Shown here: one piece after another, positions 37,621 through 48,046 of the stretch
How positions within the stretch are numbered: position 1 is the first letter of the stretch
How the letters are laid out: every line of letters starts with the position of its first letter
Assembly (NCBI RefSeq): GCF_001306915.1
Contig: NZ_LJTC01000001.1
Span: forward strand, 97,887 to 161,886
DNA from: Pseudoalteromonas lipolytica
GTDB taxonomy: Bacteria > Pseudomonadota > Gammaproteobacteria > Enterobacterales > Alteromonadaceae
DNA length: 64,000 bases
Reading direction: 5' to 3'
The notes under the pieces: model-generated
The model's input: the letters and a program-made list of their open reading frames with translations, nothing else
Told to the model about the DNA's origin: nothing
The model's database searches: none
Program-made: the position numbers and the translations under genes

Positions 37621-38420
37621 GTATTATTGAGATAATTGTTTTAGCCCTGATCCAAGGATTGACTGAGTTTTTACCTATTTCGAGCTCAGCGCATTTAATT
37701 TTACCCTCACAAGTTTTAGGTTGGCACGATCAAGGCTTAGCATTTGATGTGGCTGTTCACGTTGGAACCTTAGGTGCAGTTGTATTGTACTTTAGAAAAG
37801 AAGTGGTCGATATTCTTGGTGCTTGGTTTAAGTCGTTTGGTGCACAAGGTGCAACCGATGATAGTCGTTTAGGCTGGTGGATTATTGTTGCGACTATTCC
37901 TGCATTATTAATTGGTTACTTATTCAAAGATTTTGTAGAGAGCTACTCGCGTAATGCATGGGTTATTGCCACCTCAACCATCGTATTTGGTTTGCTACTT
38001 TGGTATGCCGATGCTAAAGCAAAGCAAGTTAAAAATATTTACCAAGTAAACTTTTTTAGTGCGCTATTGCTGGGCTTTTCACAAGTGCTTGCTATGGTAT
38101 TCCCTGGTACATCCCGTTCAGGTATTACTATTACAGTGGGTTTAATGCTGGGCCTAAACAAACAAAGTGCTGCGCGTTTTTCATTTTTAATGTCAATTCC
38201 AGTTATTGCTGCAGCAGGTTCATATTATGTGTATCAGTTGGCTACTGCAGGTGAGGCGATTGATTGGCATGCAATTTTACTAGGCGCTGGTTTATCTTTT
38301 ATATCTGCGTATGCGTGTATTTTCTTTTTCTTAAAAGTGATTGAGCGCATGGGCATGATGCCATTTGTTATCTATCGCTTACTATTAGGTGTTGGTTTGT
38401 TTGCATTCTTAATGCTGTAA
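37617..38420 (+). CDS. uppP: Undecaprenyl-diphosphatase UppP (BacA)
   Basis: Inner-membrane phosphatase of 267 residues that recycles undecaprenyl pyrophosphate to the monophosphate carrier for peptidoglycan and LPS O-antigen. The glutamate-rich motif is [17 protein letters not shown] and the phosphatase-like motif [18 protein letters not shown]. About eight membrane segments are seen. It ends the folB-folK-uppP operon ahead of a strong terminator. Confidence 0.96.
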   Translation: MSIIEIIVLALIQGLTEFLPISSSAHLILPSQVLGWHDQGLAFDVAVHVGTLGAVVLYFRKEVVDILGAWFKSFGAQGATDDSRLGWWIIVATIPALLIGYLFKDFVESYSRNAWVIATSTIVFGLLLWYADAKAKQVKNIYQVNFFSALLLGFSQVLAMVFPGTSRSGITITVGLMLGLNKQSAARFSFLMSIPVIAAAGSYYVYQLATAGEAIDWHAILLGAGLSFISAYACIFFFLKVIERMGMMPFVIYRLLLGVGLFAFLML

Positions 38421-38440
38421 ACAGGCTTTAAACTTAATTT

Positions 38441-38469
38441 AAAAACACCTCACGTTGAGGTGTTTTTTT
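38441..38469 (+). terminator. Intrinsic terminator of folB-folK-uppP
   Basis: AAAACACCTCA, loop cgt, TGAGGTGTTTT, then TTTT. Twenty bases after the uppP stop. Confidence 0.92.
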
Positions 38470-38579
38470 ATGTTGGCTATTTGGCAAAAGTCTAATGCCG
38501 TGTAGTAATGGTAAGTAAAGCTTATATTTGGCATTATAGCGCCTTACTTATCTCTTATTCATTTTGCTCAGGACAGTAG

Positions 38580-39923
38580 ATGCATATTCATATTCTTGGA
38601 ATTTGTGGCACCTTTATGGGTGGTATTGCCGCAATCGCTAAATCGTTAGGTCACACAGTGACAGGCTCTGATCAAAATGTGTACCCGCCGATGAGCACAC
38701 AATTAGAAGAGCTAGGTATAAAGCTCACTCAAGGATATGACGTTGCCCAACTAGAACCTGCGCCAGATATGGTGGTAATTGGTAATGCTATGAGTCGAGG
38801 CAATCCTTGCGTTGAGTACGTACTTGATAAAGGCTTACCTTATACTTCTGGCCCAGAATGGTTAAAGCATAATTTACTGCAAAATTCGTGGGTGTTGGCT
38901 GTAGCAGGCACACACGGCAAAACAACCACAGCTAGTATGCTAGCATGGTTACTTGAATACGCAGGAATGACACCGGGCTTTTTGATTGGTGGTATCGTGC
39001 AAAACTTTGGTGTGTCTGCTCGTGTTGGCGAAACACCATTTTTTGTTATTGAAGCCGACGAATACGACACGGCGTTTTTCGATAAACGCAGTAAATTTGT
39101 ACACTACTTACCGCGTACCTTAATTCTGAATAATCTTGAATTTGATCATGCTGATATTTTTGAAGATTTAAACGCGATAAAGAAACAATTTCATCATTTG
39201 ATGCGTACATTACCCTGTAGTGGCAAAGTAATTTGGCCAAGCCAAGACGAAGCACTACAAGATGTGATTGAACGTGGCCTTTGGAGCGAAAGCGAAACAC
39301 TGTTAGGTGATTGGGATTACCGCTTACTTAAAGCTGATGGTAGTGAATTTGAAGTGCTACTAGATTCACAAGTACAAGGTGTTGTCAGCTGGCAAGCCAT
39401 GGGCGAGCACAATGTCAAAAATGCCATAATGGCCATTGCAGCAGCCAGACACGTAGGCATCGCGGTATCAGTCAGTATTGCAGGCTTAGCTGAGTTTATC
39501 TCTCCTAAGCGTCGTATGGAGCTGAAAGCCGACATTAACTCAATAAAAGTGTATGACGACTTTGCCCATCATCCAACGGCAATTAAAACGACCTTAGCAG
39601 GGCTACGTGCAAAAGTAGGCACTGATAAGATAGTTGCTATTTTAGAGCCTCGTTCAAACACTATGAAAATGGGCGTGCATCAACAAACCTTAATTGATTC
39701 ACTCGATGCAGCAGATGATGTGTATTTATTTGAGCCAGAAAATTTAAGCTGGTCGCTGAAAGAATATGCAGACAAAGCAGGTATGCATTGCATGAAAAGC
39801 ACTGAGGAAATCATTACTCAGGTTGTTGGCAACAGTGCGCCGTCACAACATATTTTAATTATGAGTAATGGTGGTTTTGAAGGTATTCATCAGCGTTTAA
39901 TCACTGCTCTTGAACAAAACTAA
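38580..39923 (+). CDS. mpl: UDP-N-acetylmuramate:L-alanyl-gamma-D-glutamyl-meso-diaminopimelate ligase
   Basis: Murein-recycling ligase that re-attaches the tripeptide recovered from old wall to UDP-MurNAc. It has 447 residues (E. coli 457). Mur-ligase landmarks are [20 protein letters not shown], the ATP loop [30 protein letters not shown] with [14 protein letters not shown], and the C-terminal domain [11 protein letters not shown] and [10 protein letters not shown]. It is distinguished from MurC by the N-terminal [12 protein letters not shown] form. ubiX follows. Confidence 0.96.
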   Translation: MHIHILGICGTFMGGIAAIAKSLGHTVTGSDQNVYPPMSTQLEELGIKLTQGYDVAQLEPAPDMVVIGNAMSRGNPCVEYVLDKGLPYTSGPEWLKHNLLQNSWVLAVAGTHGKTTTASMLAWLLEYAGMTPGFLIGGIVQNFGVSARVGETPFFVIEADEYDTAFFDKRSKFVHYLPRTLILNNLEFDHADIFEDLNAIKKQFHHLMRTLPCSGKVIWPSQDEALQDVIERGLWSESETLLGDWDYRLLKADGSEFEVLLDSQVQGVVSWQAMGEHNVKNAIMAIAAARHVGIAVSVSIAGLAEFISPKRRMELKADINSIKVYDDFAHHPTAIKTTLAGLRAKVGTDKIVAILEPRSNTMKMGVHQQTLIDSLDAADDVYLFEPENLSWSLKEYADKAGMHCMKSTEEIITQVVGNSAPSQHILIMSNGGFEGIHQRLITALEQN

Positions 39924-39945
39924 CCAGTATACGGAGCTTAACTGT

Positions 39946-40569
39946 ATGCAATTTAAAGATAAAATAACGTTAGCTTTTAGCGGTGCCTCTGGGGCTCCTT
40001 ATGGCTTAAGGTTATTAGAAGTATTACTTGAACAGCAGTTTCAGGTGTATGTATTGATTTCAAGTGCGGCAAGAGTGGTCTTTGATACAGAATCGAATAT
40101 CAAACTTTCGGGTAATGAAGACAAAGCGACAGAGCAACTGAGTACACTTTTTAATGCCGCTCCTGAGCAACTTAAAGTATTTGGTAAAGACAACTGGTTT
40201 AGCCCTGTTGCATCTGGCTCTGCTGCGCCGAAAAAAATGGTGGTATGCCCGTGTAGTGCAGGTTCAGTATCTGCAATTGCGGTCGGGGCATCAGATAACT
40301 TACTCGAACGCGCCGCTGACGTGGTCATTAAAGAGCGTGGGCAGCTGATTTTAGTCCCGCGTGAAACGCCATTTAGCGAAATCCACCTTGAAAACATGCT
40401 GAAGCTAGCACGACTCGGCGTAACTATTATGCCTGCGGCACCGGGCTTTTATCATCAACCAGAGCAGATTTCCGATTTGGTTGATTTTATGGTGGCGCGA
40501 ATTTTAGATCATTTAAACATTGAACATACTTTGACGAAACGTTGGGGTTATGGAGAGGGCAAACAGTGA
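39946..40569 (+). CDS. ubiX: Flavin prenyltransferase UbiX
   Basis: Makes prenylated FMN, the cofactor of the UbiD decarboxylase in ubiquinone synthesis. It has 207 residues from ATG 39946, which ACGGAG precedes; an upstream in-frame TTG at 39910 lies inside mpl. Flavin-site sequences are [44 protein letters not shown] and the [19 protein letters not shown] block. The stop overlaps the GTG start of the next gene. UbiA and UbiC are about 10 kb away, so the ubi genes are scattered. Confidence 0.95.
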   Translation: MQFKDKITLAFSGASGAPYGLRLLEVLLEQQFQVYVLISSAARVVFDTESNIKLSGNEDKATEQLSTLFNAAPEQLKVFGKDNWFSPVASGSAAPKKMVVCPCSAGSVSAIAVGASDNLLERAADVVIKERGQLILVPRETPFSEIHLENMLKLARLGVTIMPAAPGFYHQPEQISDLVDFMVARILDHLNIEHTLTKRWGYGEGKQ

Positions 40570-41495
40570 GCGAAAAAACGATCGCATTAAATATTGAAGG
40601 CCTAAAAAAGGTTTATAAAAATGGTGTTGAAGCCGTAAAAGGCATTGATTTACAAGTTCAGCAAGGCGACTTCTTTGCCTTACTTGGACCAAACGGGGCA
40701 GGTAAATCAACCACTATTGGTGTTATCTCATCGTTAGTGAATAAAAGTGCCGGTCGTGTCCAGGTATTTGGTCACGATATTGATACAGACCTTGAAGCAG
40801 CTAAGTCAGAACTTGGCTTAGTGCCGCAAGAATTTAATTTCAGTCAGTTTGAAACACTAAATCAAATTTTGGTGAACCAAGCGGGCTATTACGGTGTACC
40901 AAGAAAGCTGGCGCATGAGCGCGCTGAAAAATACTTAAAGCAGCTAGGCTTATTTGAGAAAAAAGATAAACAAGCGCGCACCCTTTCAGGTGGTATGAAG
41001 CGTCGTTTAATGATTGCTCGAGCACTGATGCATGAACCTAAATTGCTTATTTTAGATGAACCAACAGCCGGTGTTGATATTGAGCTACGCCGCTCTATGT
41101 GGGATTTTCTTCGCGAAATTAATAAGCAAGGTGTGACCATCATCTTGACCACCCATTACCTTGAAGAGGCTGAGCTGTTATGTAAAAACATCGCGATTAT
41201 CGACAGTGGTGTGATTGTTGAAAACACCACCATTAAAGCGTTACTTGCCAAGCTTGATAAAGAAACCTTTGTACTTGATTTAAAGCAACCAGTGCAGCCA
41301 ATTAGCATTGAAGGTTATAAATACACACTGACTGACGACCACACTTTAGAAGTTGAAGTGGCGAAGTCTCAGGGCTTAAACCAAGTATTTAGTGCGCTGA
41401 CTGAACAAGGTAATACTGTGCTGAGTATGCGAAATAAAGCAAACCGATTAGAAGAGCTGTTTGTAGGGTTATTAGAACAAGGGCGAGGCGAATAA
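40566..41495 (+). CDS. yadG: ABC transporter ATP-binding protein, YadG family
   Basis: ATPase subunit of 309 residues, close to E. coli YadG (308) along its length. Walker A is [13 protein letters not shown], the signature [19 protein letters not shown], Walker [20 protein letters not shown], and the H-loop [11 protein letters not shown]. The C-terminal extension has [15 protein letters not shown]. It starts at GTG 40566, after the GGAGAGGG stretch, overlapping ubiX (GTGA). The transported substrate is unproven; the yadGH pair belongs to the ABC-2 exporter group. Confidence 0.93.
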   Translation: MSEKTIALNIEGLKKVYKNGVEAVKGIDLQVQQGDFFALLGPNGAGKSTTIGVISSLVNKSAGRVQVFGHDIDTDLEAAKSELGLVPQEFNFSQFETLNQILVNQAGYYGVPRKLAHERAEKYLKQLGLFEKKDKQARTLSGGMKRRLMIARALMHEPKLLILDEPTAGVDIELRRSMWDFLREINKQGVTIILTTHYLEEAELLCKNIAIIDSGVIVENTTIKALLAKLDKETFVLDLKQPVQPISIEGYKYTLTDDHTLEVEVAKSQGLNQVFSALTEQGNTVLSMRNKANRLEELFVGLLEQGRGE

Positions 41496-42262
41496 TGTTT
41501 AAATATGGAGTAGCGCTAAAAAGTATTTGGATCAAAGAGTGTATTCGCTTTTTACGTATTTGGGTGCAAACCTTAGTTCCGCCGGCAATCACGATGAGTC
41601 TGTATTTTGTGATTTTTGGTAATCTGATTGGTTCTCGTATCGGTGATATGGGTGGCTTTACTTATATGGAGTTTATTGTCCCGGGTCTGATTATGATGTC
41701 GGTGATCACCAACTCTTACTCGAATGTTGCCTCGAGTTTTTATTCGACTAAATTTCAAAAAAGCATTGAAGAGCTACTCGTTGCGCCAGTGCCAAATTAT
41801 ATCATTGTACTTGGTTATATGGGCGGTGGTATGACACGAGGTATGTTGGTTGGTTTAATTGTTACTTGTGTCTCTTTGTTATTTGTTGATATTCAAATTC
41901 ATAATATTTTTGTGATTATGGCTACGGTTATTTTAACGTCGGCTGTGTTTGCATTAGGCGGACTTATCAATGCAATTTATGCTAATAGTTTTGATGATAT
42001 TAGTATTATCCCGACCTTTATTTTAACGCCGCTGACTTATCTCGGTGGAGTGTTTTACTCTATCACCTTGTTGCCAGAATTTTGGCAAGGCGTATCGCAA
42101 GTAAACCCAATTATTTATATGGTGAATGCATTTAGATATGGCTTCTTAGGTGTGTCTGATGTCGACTTATCGGTAGCATTTGGTGTACTTGGTTTATTTA
42201 TTGTGGGGTTATTTACCTTAGCATTAACCCTTATTAAACGTGGTGTGGGGCTTAGACACTAA
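41495..42262 (+). CDS. yadH: ABC-2 type transporter permease, YadH family
   Basis: Membrane subunit of 255 residues with about six membrane helices and the ABC-2 motif in the cytoplasmic loop (SSFYSTKFQKSIEELLVAPVP) and GGVFYSITLLPEFWQGVSQVNP near the end. The start overlaps the yadG stop by one base (TAATG), and the stop likewise overlaps the next gene, so all three are probably one translational unit. Confidence 0.93.
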   Translation: MFKYGVALKSIWIKECIRFLRIWVQTLVPPAITMSLYFVIFGNLIGSRIGDMGGFTYMEFIVPGLIMMSVITNSYSNVASSFYSTKFQKSIEELLVAPVPNYIIVLGYMGGGMTRGMLVGLIVTCVSLLFVDIQIHNIFVIMATVILTSAVFALGGLINAIYANSFDDISIIPTFILTPLTYLGGVFYSITLLPEFWQGVSQVNPIIYMVNAFRYGFLGVSDVDLSVAFGVLGLFIVGLFTLALTLIKRGVGLRH

Positions 42263-42927
42263 TGACGGATGCAAATTCGAGAAGTATTGTATCGAATCAA
42301 CCTGGCTTACATGAAAAGCTAGACGAAATTGTTTTAAAGCACTTAAGTGCTGAATTTAAAAAGCCGATTGCAGAGCATACGCAAGCGGCTTTTGATCAGG
42401 TAAACGAAAAGGTGCAAGCGTTTGCAGGGCCTATTATTCTTGATTCCTGTTGTGGTGTGGGTGAAAGCACCGCAAACTTAGCAAAGCGCCACCCAGATGC
42501 GTTAGTGATTGGCATTGATAAATCATCACATCGTCTAGATAAGCATGATATCGAATACAAGCAAACAGATGCGGGGCAGTACATTTTAGTGCAAGCTGAT
42601 TTAAACGATTTCTGGCGTTTAGCAGTGGCTGCAAACTGGCAACCAAGCCATCACTATCTGCTGTATCCAAATCCTTGGCCAAAAGCCAAGCACTTGCAAA
42701 GACGATGGCATGGCGCTGCTATATTTCCGTTTATCGTTAAATTAGGCGGTCGCTTAGAGCTCAGAAGCAATTGGGATATATACGTTAAAGAGTTTGCCCG
42801 CTCATTAGAGCTTGCTGGGCATAAGTGCGATGTTGAACTATATGAGAGTGATATTGCCATTACTCCATTCGAACGAAAGTACTGGGCCAGTGGTCAACAA
42901 AGCCACCGCTTGGTGATCAACCTTTAA
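42262..42927 (+). CDS. TrmB-like SAM-dependent methyltransferase
   Basis: Protein of 221 residues that looks like the tRNA (guanine-N7) methyltransferase family. The SAM motif is LDSCCGVGESTANLAKRHPDALVIGID and the family signature appears as YLLYPNPWPKAKHLQRRWHG; canonical TrmB has PDPWPK, with an Asp where this has Asn. That Asp is taken as catalytically important in TrmB (established), so this protein may have another role or altered activity. A normal trmB is presumably elsewhere. It overlaps the convergent EAL gene by 4 bases. Confidence 0.8.
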   Translation: MTDANSRSIVSNQPGLHEKLDEIVLKHLSAEFKKPIAEHTQAAFDQVNEKVQAFAGPIILDSCCGVGESTANLAKRHPDALVIGIDKSSHRLDKHDIEYKQTDAGQYILVQADLNDFWRLAVAANWQPSHHYLLYPNPWPKAKHLQRRWHGAAIFPFIVKLGGRLELRSNWDIYVKEFARSLELAGHKCDVELYESDIAITPFERKYWASGQQSHRLVINL

Positions 42928-44774
42928 TGAATATAGGGAGTTGGCGGTGCAAAATGACTCCCTTGCATTAAAGTAACACCTGCACTAGCAAGCGCGTCTG
43001 CTATTTGTTTGTTATCAACTTGCTCAGCGATTACATCTAATTTTAGTTGCTGAGCGTATTTCACCAAGTTTTCAATAAACAGATAGTTATCTTTATTAGT
43101 ATGAATTTGGCTTACCAATCCTTTATCTAATTTCAAGCCATCGATCTCAAGCTTCCTAATGTGAGGCAAGTTTGAAAAGCCTGCGCCAAATTCATTAATA
43201 AAAACCTGAGCACCTTTATTCTTTAAAGTGCTAATAAAGGTTTTTATTTCACCAAAGTAAGCAATCGCATCGCGTTCATGGAATTGAAAGATAATATTAT
43301 GGGGTTGCGGATAACGCCTTAGCTGTAATTCAAAAAACTCGCTCAAGCTTGGGTCAAGGATATCCTGTGCTGTAATGTTGATACTCCAGCGTACATTGGT
43401 TTTCCTAAATTGCTCAATACAACGAGTAAATATAGTACGTCTCAAGGGGCCATCCATGCGTGAGCGCTTTAGTACCATCATAAAGTAATCAGGTGCGTGA
43501 ATACGACCAGTTGAACTTACCATTCTGGCAAGGCATTGATAATGATCTACGGCCTTACTTTGGTTGTTATAAATTGCTTGAAAATAAGGTACTATGCGAT
43601 TGTTATCGAAGGCTTCTTTGACTTCTTTAGCAAGGAAAACGTTACTTTTAAATTGTTCTTCAACTTGTTTAAAAACATTTTCATAGCGTATTAAACGCTG
43701 ATTGTTTAATTTGGCCTGCTGAAGTGCTATGTGGGCGTTTTCTATCAGTAATAATTTATTACCTGTAGCGACACCTGCGGATAAGCTGACATAAATAAAC
43801 GGTTCTTTCAGTGCTGGGATCGCATTGTTAAAAGCGTTTATTACTTCGTCGATATTATGCTCATCAGTATGAGTACGTAATAATGCGATTTTATTGGTTG
43901 TTAAACGGTAAATACCGCCATCACGAGGTATACGTGATTGAAAGTACCTAAGTATGTTAGCCATCACTTTATCACTCACTTCACTGCCATAAAAACTGCT
44001 AATGTCTTCAAGCTCGTTGATGATGATAATCGCCAATTCCATACGGTGTTTGGTCGTTTTCTTTATGTGATATTCAAGGGCAACATGATTAGCAAAGCCA
44101 GTGCGTGCGTCTGTTGATAGCGAGCGTTTTAGCTGTAAGAAATATAATCCTGCTATAAGTAATGCAATAAAGAAGAAAAAGCTACTGGTAACCATCGCCC
44201 TTGTAACGCTTTGCTGAAGCTGCTGGTTTAAGTCACTTATAGTAATGTCTGCGCCAGTTATATAAGTTTGGCCATTATCATCGACAAAAGTAACAAAGAT
44301 ACTTTTAAAATACCCCCATTGATCCTGCGATATTTCAAAAACGGGTTCGGTCGAATAAAAGGCTTCTTTGTTAAGTTCTGTCGCTTCGGGGTAAGCATCT
44401 AAAAACTGTGTGACACGACCAGTGTTTTGATCTTTTTGAGTGTAACTTGAGGCGCTAAAGTAGACTTTGTCATCGCGAAGGACCATTGCATACACATAAG
44501 CAAGTTGCATTTGCTTTGCGTATTCTGAAAGGGCAAGACTCTTTTCTTTGTAGGTAGAACTGGAAATAGGTAGACCAGCATTGACTGTATTATGGTAGTC
44601 ATCACCTAGGATATGCTTGACACTGACCGCGGCATTTAGCAATTTGCTATCGATATTTGCCATGATCTCACTACGTGTGGTTTCATAGGTATAATAGATA
44701 TAGCCAAATAAACTAATAAAAAAAACGGCGAAACCATATAGCAGCCAGCTAGTTTTTTGCATTCCTTTGGGCAT
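42924..44774 (-). CDS. Degenerate GGDEF/EAL membrane sensor protein
   Basis: Protein of 616 residues from ATG 44774 (AAGGGAA precedes it; the longer frame to 44846 adds 24 residues without a ribosome site). Two membrane helices (about 10-30 and 185-205) enclose a periplasmic sensor. A GGDEF-like domain follows, in which the signature is replaced by a sequence including RLTTNKIALL. The EAL-like domain lacks the EAL motif (YQCLARM where family members have E-x-L-x-R) and has NEFGAGFS in place of DDFGTGYS, though the KLDK, AEQVD and QGS positions persist. A catalytically inactive c-di-GMP-related receptor or scaffold is likely. Confidence 0.86.
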   Translation of the reverse strand: MPKGMQKTSWLLYGFAVFFISLFGYIYYTYETTRSEIMANIDSKLLNAAVSVKHILGDDYHNTVNAGLPISSSTYKEKSLALSEYAKQMQLAYVYAMVLRDDKVYFSASSYTQKDQNTGRVTQFLDAYPEATELNKEAFYSTEPVFEISQDQWGYFKSIFVTFVDDNGQTYITGADITISDLNQQLQQSVTRAMVTSSFFFFIALLIAGLYFLQLKRSLSTDARTGFANHVALEYHIKKTTKHRMELAIIIINELEDISSFYGSEVSDKVMANILRYFQSRIPRDGGIYRLTTNKIALLRTHTDEHNIDEVINAFNNAIPALKEPFIYVSLSAGVATGNKLLLIENAHIALQQAKLNNQRLIRYENVFKQVEEQFKSNVFLAKEVKEAFDNNRIVPYFQAIYNNQSKAVDHYQCLARMVSSTGRIHAPDYFMMVLKRSRMDGPLRRTIFTRCIEQFRKTNVRWSINITAQDILDPSLSEFFELQLRRYPQPHNIIFQFHERDAIAYFGEIKTFISTLKNKGAQVFINEFGAGFSNLPHIRKLEIDGLKLDKGLVSQIHTNKDNYLFIENLVKYAQQLKLDVIAEQVDNKQIADALASAGVTLMQGSHFAPPTPYIH

Positions 44775-45010
44775 AAACGTTCCCTTTGCGGTTATCGTTT
44801 GATTATACTTAAAAAATACTTCTCTGATAGTATAATTTGACCGCAAATTTCATCAATAAATCATTTTTTTGTCATCGAAATTATGCCTTTTTAGCTTTAT
44901 GCGAGACATTTTCGTGATATTCCAGTAAAGTTAGCCAATTTCGTAGCAACAGTGCCGCAAAAGTGTTCACCAAGATGTCCCATCATCAGGTGCATTTTTA
45001 GCTGCTAATT

Positions 45011-46651
45011 ATGGGTATTAGGATGGATCAAAAGCGTTGTGCCGTCGCCTCCAAAGAAAGCTTGATTCGTATTTTTACGGTGCCAGAAGCACCAGACTCG
45101 ACATTAAGTAAAATCGAATCTGAAATTTCTAGCAACTTAGCTGGGTTCTTAAATGAGAATATAGCTGCAATTGAAAAGCCTTTGCACGAAATTGAAAAAG
45201 ACTTTCAAACGGCTACTATCCCAGAAGAGCCAACCTTTGTTTCTGACTATGCTCAAGATATTATGGAGCAGTTGGTTGCTCATTCAGTGCACACTGCTGC
45301 ACCAAGCTTTATTGGTCACATGACCTCAGCGTTACCGCATTTTGTGTTACCGCTTTCTAAATTAATGGTCGGTCTAAACCAAAACCTAGTAAAAATTGAA
45401 ACTTCAAAGGCATTTACGCCACTTGAAAGACAAGTTTTGGGCATGATGCATCACCTTGCTTATGGTGAAGACGACAGCTTTTATAGCAAATGGATGCACA
45501 GTGCGAAAACGTCATTAGGCGCATTCTGTTCAGGTGGCACTGTCGCTAACATTACCGCCTTATGGATTGCCCGCAACCGTTTATTAAAAGCCGATGGTGA
45601 CTATAAAGGCATTGCTGCACAGGGTTTAATCGCGGGAATGCTGCACTATGGTTACAAAGGCTTAGCTGTGCTTGTTTCTGAGCGAGGCCATTACTCATTA
45701 GGCAAAACCGTTGATCTACTGGGTATTGGTCGCGATAACATTGTCGCAATCGCAACCGGCGAAAATAATAAAGTCGATGTCGATGCGATGCGTAAAAAGG
45801 CCCATGAGCTTGAAGCGTCTGGCATTAAGGTAATGGCACTTGTGGGTGTTGCTGGTACGACTGAAACGGGCAGCATAGATCCACTCAATGAAATGGCTGA
45901 TTTAAGCGAAGAACTAGGTTGTCATTTTCATGTTGACGCTGCATGGGGCGGTGCAACCTTACTTTCTTCAAATTACCGCCACCTTTTAAGCGGTATCGAA
46001 CGCGCTGATTCAATAACCATTGATGCACACAAACAAATGTATGTACCAATGGGGGCTGGTCTTGTGTTATTTAAAGACCCTGCTGCGACGGATGCTATTG
46101 AGCATCATGCAGAATATATTCTTCGTAAAGGCTCAAAAGATTTAGGCAGTCATACCCTTGAGGGCAGCCGCCCTGGTATGGCAATGTTAGTGCATGCTTG
46201 CTTACGTGTTATTGGCCGTAAAGGCTACGAGATGCTAATTGATCGCAGTATCGTGAAAGCCCGCACTTTTGCCGACATGATCAAGCAGGATGAAGACTTT
46301 GAGTTAATCTCAGAGCCTGAGCTTTGCTTATTAACCTATCGTTACGTACCAAAAGAAATCCAAGCGAAGCTTAAATATGCTGACGAAGAAACGAAATTAG
46401 ATATTTACGCTTCGTTGAATCGCTTTACTGCAAGCATGCAAAAGCGTCAGCGTGAAGCGGGTCGCTCTTTTGTATCGCGTACACGTTTAACTCCTGCAAA
46501 ATATGACCATCAGCCCACCGTGGTTTTTCGTGTTGTATTAGCCAACCCGTTAACCTCTAAAGCAATTCTAAAAGATATTTTAGCGGAGCAAAAAGAGCTG
46601 GCGAAAACCGACCCGGTATTTAAAAAATATTTAAGTAAGTATATGGATTAA
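45011..46651 (+). CDS. panP: Pyridoxal-dependent aspartate 1-decarboxylase PanP
   Basis: Group II PLP decarboxylase of 546 residues that makes beta-alanine from L-aspartate for pantothenate synthesis in Vibrio and relatives lacking the pyruvoyl enzyme PanD (established knowledge). The PLP lysine is in TIDAHKQMYVPMGAG, the cofactor-binding Asp in FHVDAAWGGATLLS, and FCSGGTVANITALWIARNR is the phosphate site. The N-terminal block RIFTVPEAPDSTLSKIE is specific to this subfamily. Starts at 45011 (MGIRMDQ) or 45023 are both possible. Convergent with argE. Confidence 0.9.
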   Translation: MGIRMDQKRCAVASKESLIRIFTVPEAPDSTLSKIESEISSNLAGFLNENIAAIEKPLHEIEKDFQTATIPEEPTFVSDYAQDIMEQLVAHSVHTAAPSFIGHMTSALPHFVLPLSKLMVGLNQNLVKIETSKAFTPLERQVLGMMHHLAYGEDDSFYSKWMHSAKTSLGAFCSGGTVANITALWIARNRLLKADGDYKGIAAQGLIAGMLHYGYKGLAVLVSERGHYSLGKTVDLLGIGRDNIVAIATGENNKVDVDAMRKKAHELEASGIKVMALVGVAGTTETGSIDPLNEMADLSEELGCHFHVDAAWGGATLLSSNYRHLLSGIERADSITIDAHKQMYVPMGAGLVLFKDPAATDAIEHHAEYILRKGSKDLGSHTLEGSRPGMAMLVHACLRVIGRKGYEMLIDRSIVKARTFADMIKQDEDFELISEPELCLLTYRYVPKEIQAKLKYADEETKLDIYASLNRFTASMQKRQREAGRSFVSRTRLTPAKYDHQPTVVFRVVLANPLTSKAILKDILAEQKELAKTDPVFKKYLSKYMD

Positions 46652-46655
46652 CAAA

Positions 46656-46672
46656 GGGAGCGTGATGCTCCC
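46656..46672. terminator. Hairpin between panP and argE
   Basis: GGGAGC, loop gtgat, GCTCCC in the 22-base gap between two convergent genes. There is no T run on the plus strand, so termination strength is uncertain. Confidence 0.45.
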
Positions 46673-46673
46673 G

Positions 46674-47825
46674 TTATTCACTAAAGCAGCTTGCTTTAAT
46701 CATGTCACTGATAATCGCTTGCGAAGGTTTAATTTTTTCCATTGCTAAAAACTCATCTGGCTGGTGGGCTTGGTTAATTGAGCCAGGTCCCATGACGATG
46801 GTTTCACAGCCAAGCTGTTGAATGAAAGGAGCTTCTGTACAATAGTTTACAGCGACAGCAGGTTGACCTGAGATTTTTTCGGCCAGTTTTACTAATGCTG
46901 TATCAGTGCTACCACTAAATGCTGGGATAGGTTCATGCATGTCGATAACGCTCACTGCATTTGGGTATTGGGCATTAATTTCTTCTGCAGCAGTTAGCAA
47001 AATGGCTTGTAGTTCTTGCACACTTAAACCAGGTAAAGGCCGCATATCAATGTGCATTTCACAGCAGCCACAAATGCGGTTGGCATTGTCGCCACCATGA
47101 ATATGGCCAAGGTTCAAAGTAGGGTACGGAATTTCAAAGTGCTCGACTGAATATTTATTCTTTAATTCTTCTTTGATGATTAACAATTTTGTAATCATTT
47201 TATGCATGACTTCGATGGCGTTTAAACCACGTTCAGGATCAGAGCTATGGCCTGAGCGGCCAATTACGCGGATCGCTGTACTCATATGACCTTTATGAGT
47301 AAATACCGGCGTCATATCTGTTGGCTCACCAATAATACAGCGCGCTGGTTTTAAGTCTGGGTGACGGCAAATTTGTTGCGCACCTGCCATTGTGGTTTCT
47401 TCATCGGCTGTGGCTAGGATTAAAAGTGGCTCTGTTTGCTTAGTTTCATCAAGCTCGCTGATAGCCTGTAGTACAAAGGCAAAAAAGCCTTTCATATCGA
47501 TACTACCTAAGCCATAAAGTTTATTGTCATGCTCGCTGAGTTTAAATGGATCGTAGTTCCAGCGGCTATCATCAAATGGCACAGTATCAGTATGACCTGC
47601 AAGCATTAAACCGCCATCTCCTTTACCGCGTTTAGCTAATAAGTTGTAACGGCCTTTGCCGTTTTCAAGCTCTGTTATTTCACATGTAAAACCCAGGCTT
47701 TCGCACCAGTCTGCGAGCAAGGTAATTACCCCTTTATTGCTCATGCACAAAGAATCTTCAATCGCACTAATTGAAGGGGCAGCAATTAGCTGCTGATACA
47801 TAGATATAAAAGAGGGTAGCGACAT
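46674..47825 (-). CDS. argE: Acetylornithine deacetylase
   Basis: M20-family zinc peptidase that hydrolyses N-acetylornithine to ornithine, the linear arginine pathway. It has 383 residues from ATG 47825, identical in length to E. coli ArgE; a TTG 12 bases upstream is less likely, and TTGGA precedes the ATG by about 8 bases. Metal ligands are in [23 protein letters not shown] and [26 protein letters not shown] and [13 protein letters not shown] are family blocks. It is divergent from argC and shares the Arg box region. Confidence 0.96.
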   Translation of the reverse strand: MSLPSFISMYQQLIAAPSISAIEDSLCMSNKGVITLLADWCESLGFTCEITELENGKGRYNLLAKRGKGDGGLMLAGHTDTVPFDDSRWNYDPFKLSEHDNKLYGLGSIDMKGFFAFVLQAISELDETKQTEPLLILATADEETTMAGAQQICRHPDLKPARCIIGEPTDMTPVFTHKGHMSTAIRVIGRSGHSSDPERGLNAIEVMHKMITKLLIIKEELKNKYSVEHFEIPYPTLNLGHIHGGDNANRICGCCEMHIDMRPLPGLSVQELQAILLTAAEEINAQYPNAVSVIDMHEPIPAFSGSTDTALVKLAEKISGQPAVAVNYCTEAPFIQQLGCETIVMGPGSINQAHQPDEFLAMEKIKPSQAIISDMIKASCFSE

Positions 47826-47884
47826 AAAAAAATCCAAAAATAATTATTCAATCTAATTGCATAACAATATAAAAGTATTTATGA

Positions 47885-47898
47885 TGAATATCAATTCA
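47885..47898. promoter_or_regulatory. ARG box (ArgR operator) between argE and argC
   Basis: TGAATATCAATTCA fits the ArgR half-pair consensus TGAATWWWWATTCA at all ten consensus bases, with one C in the central W positions. It lies between the divergent argE and argCBFGH transcription units, where ArgR with L-arginine would repress both. A second, much weaker box-like sequence lies about 21 bases upstream (47864-47877), as expected if ArgR boxes occur in pairs. Confidence 0.75.
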
Positions 47899-48046
47899 CT
47901 TTTTGAGCATAAATATTAGTAAAGCTGTACGATGAACACGAAACGACGATAACCTGATTTGATTACTTTAGACAGTGTTTTTATTCGCAATTGAGCGAGT
48001 AATTTTAGGCGTATCGATAAACAGATTTAATAGGTAAAAGTAAGCA

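Noticed and set aside
44775..44846. Longer start for the GGDEF/EAL-like protein at 44846
   Set aside because: It adds 24 polar residues before the first membrane helix and has no ribosome site, while ATG 44774 has AAGGGAA at the right distance.
46652..46673. A shared bidirectional terminator for panP and argE
   Set aside because: The hairpin GGGAGC/GCTCCC is short and lacks T tracts, so I list it only as a hairpin of uncertain role.
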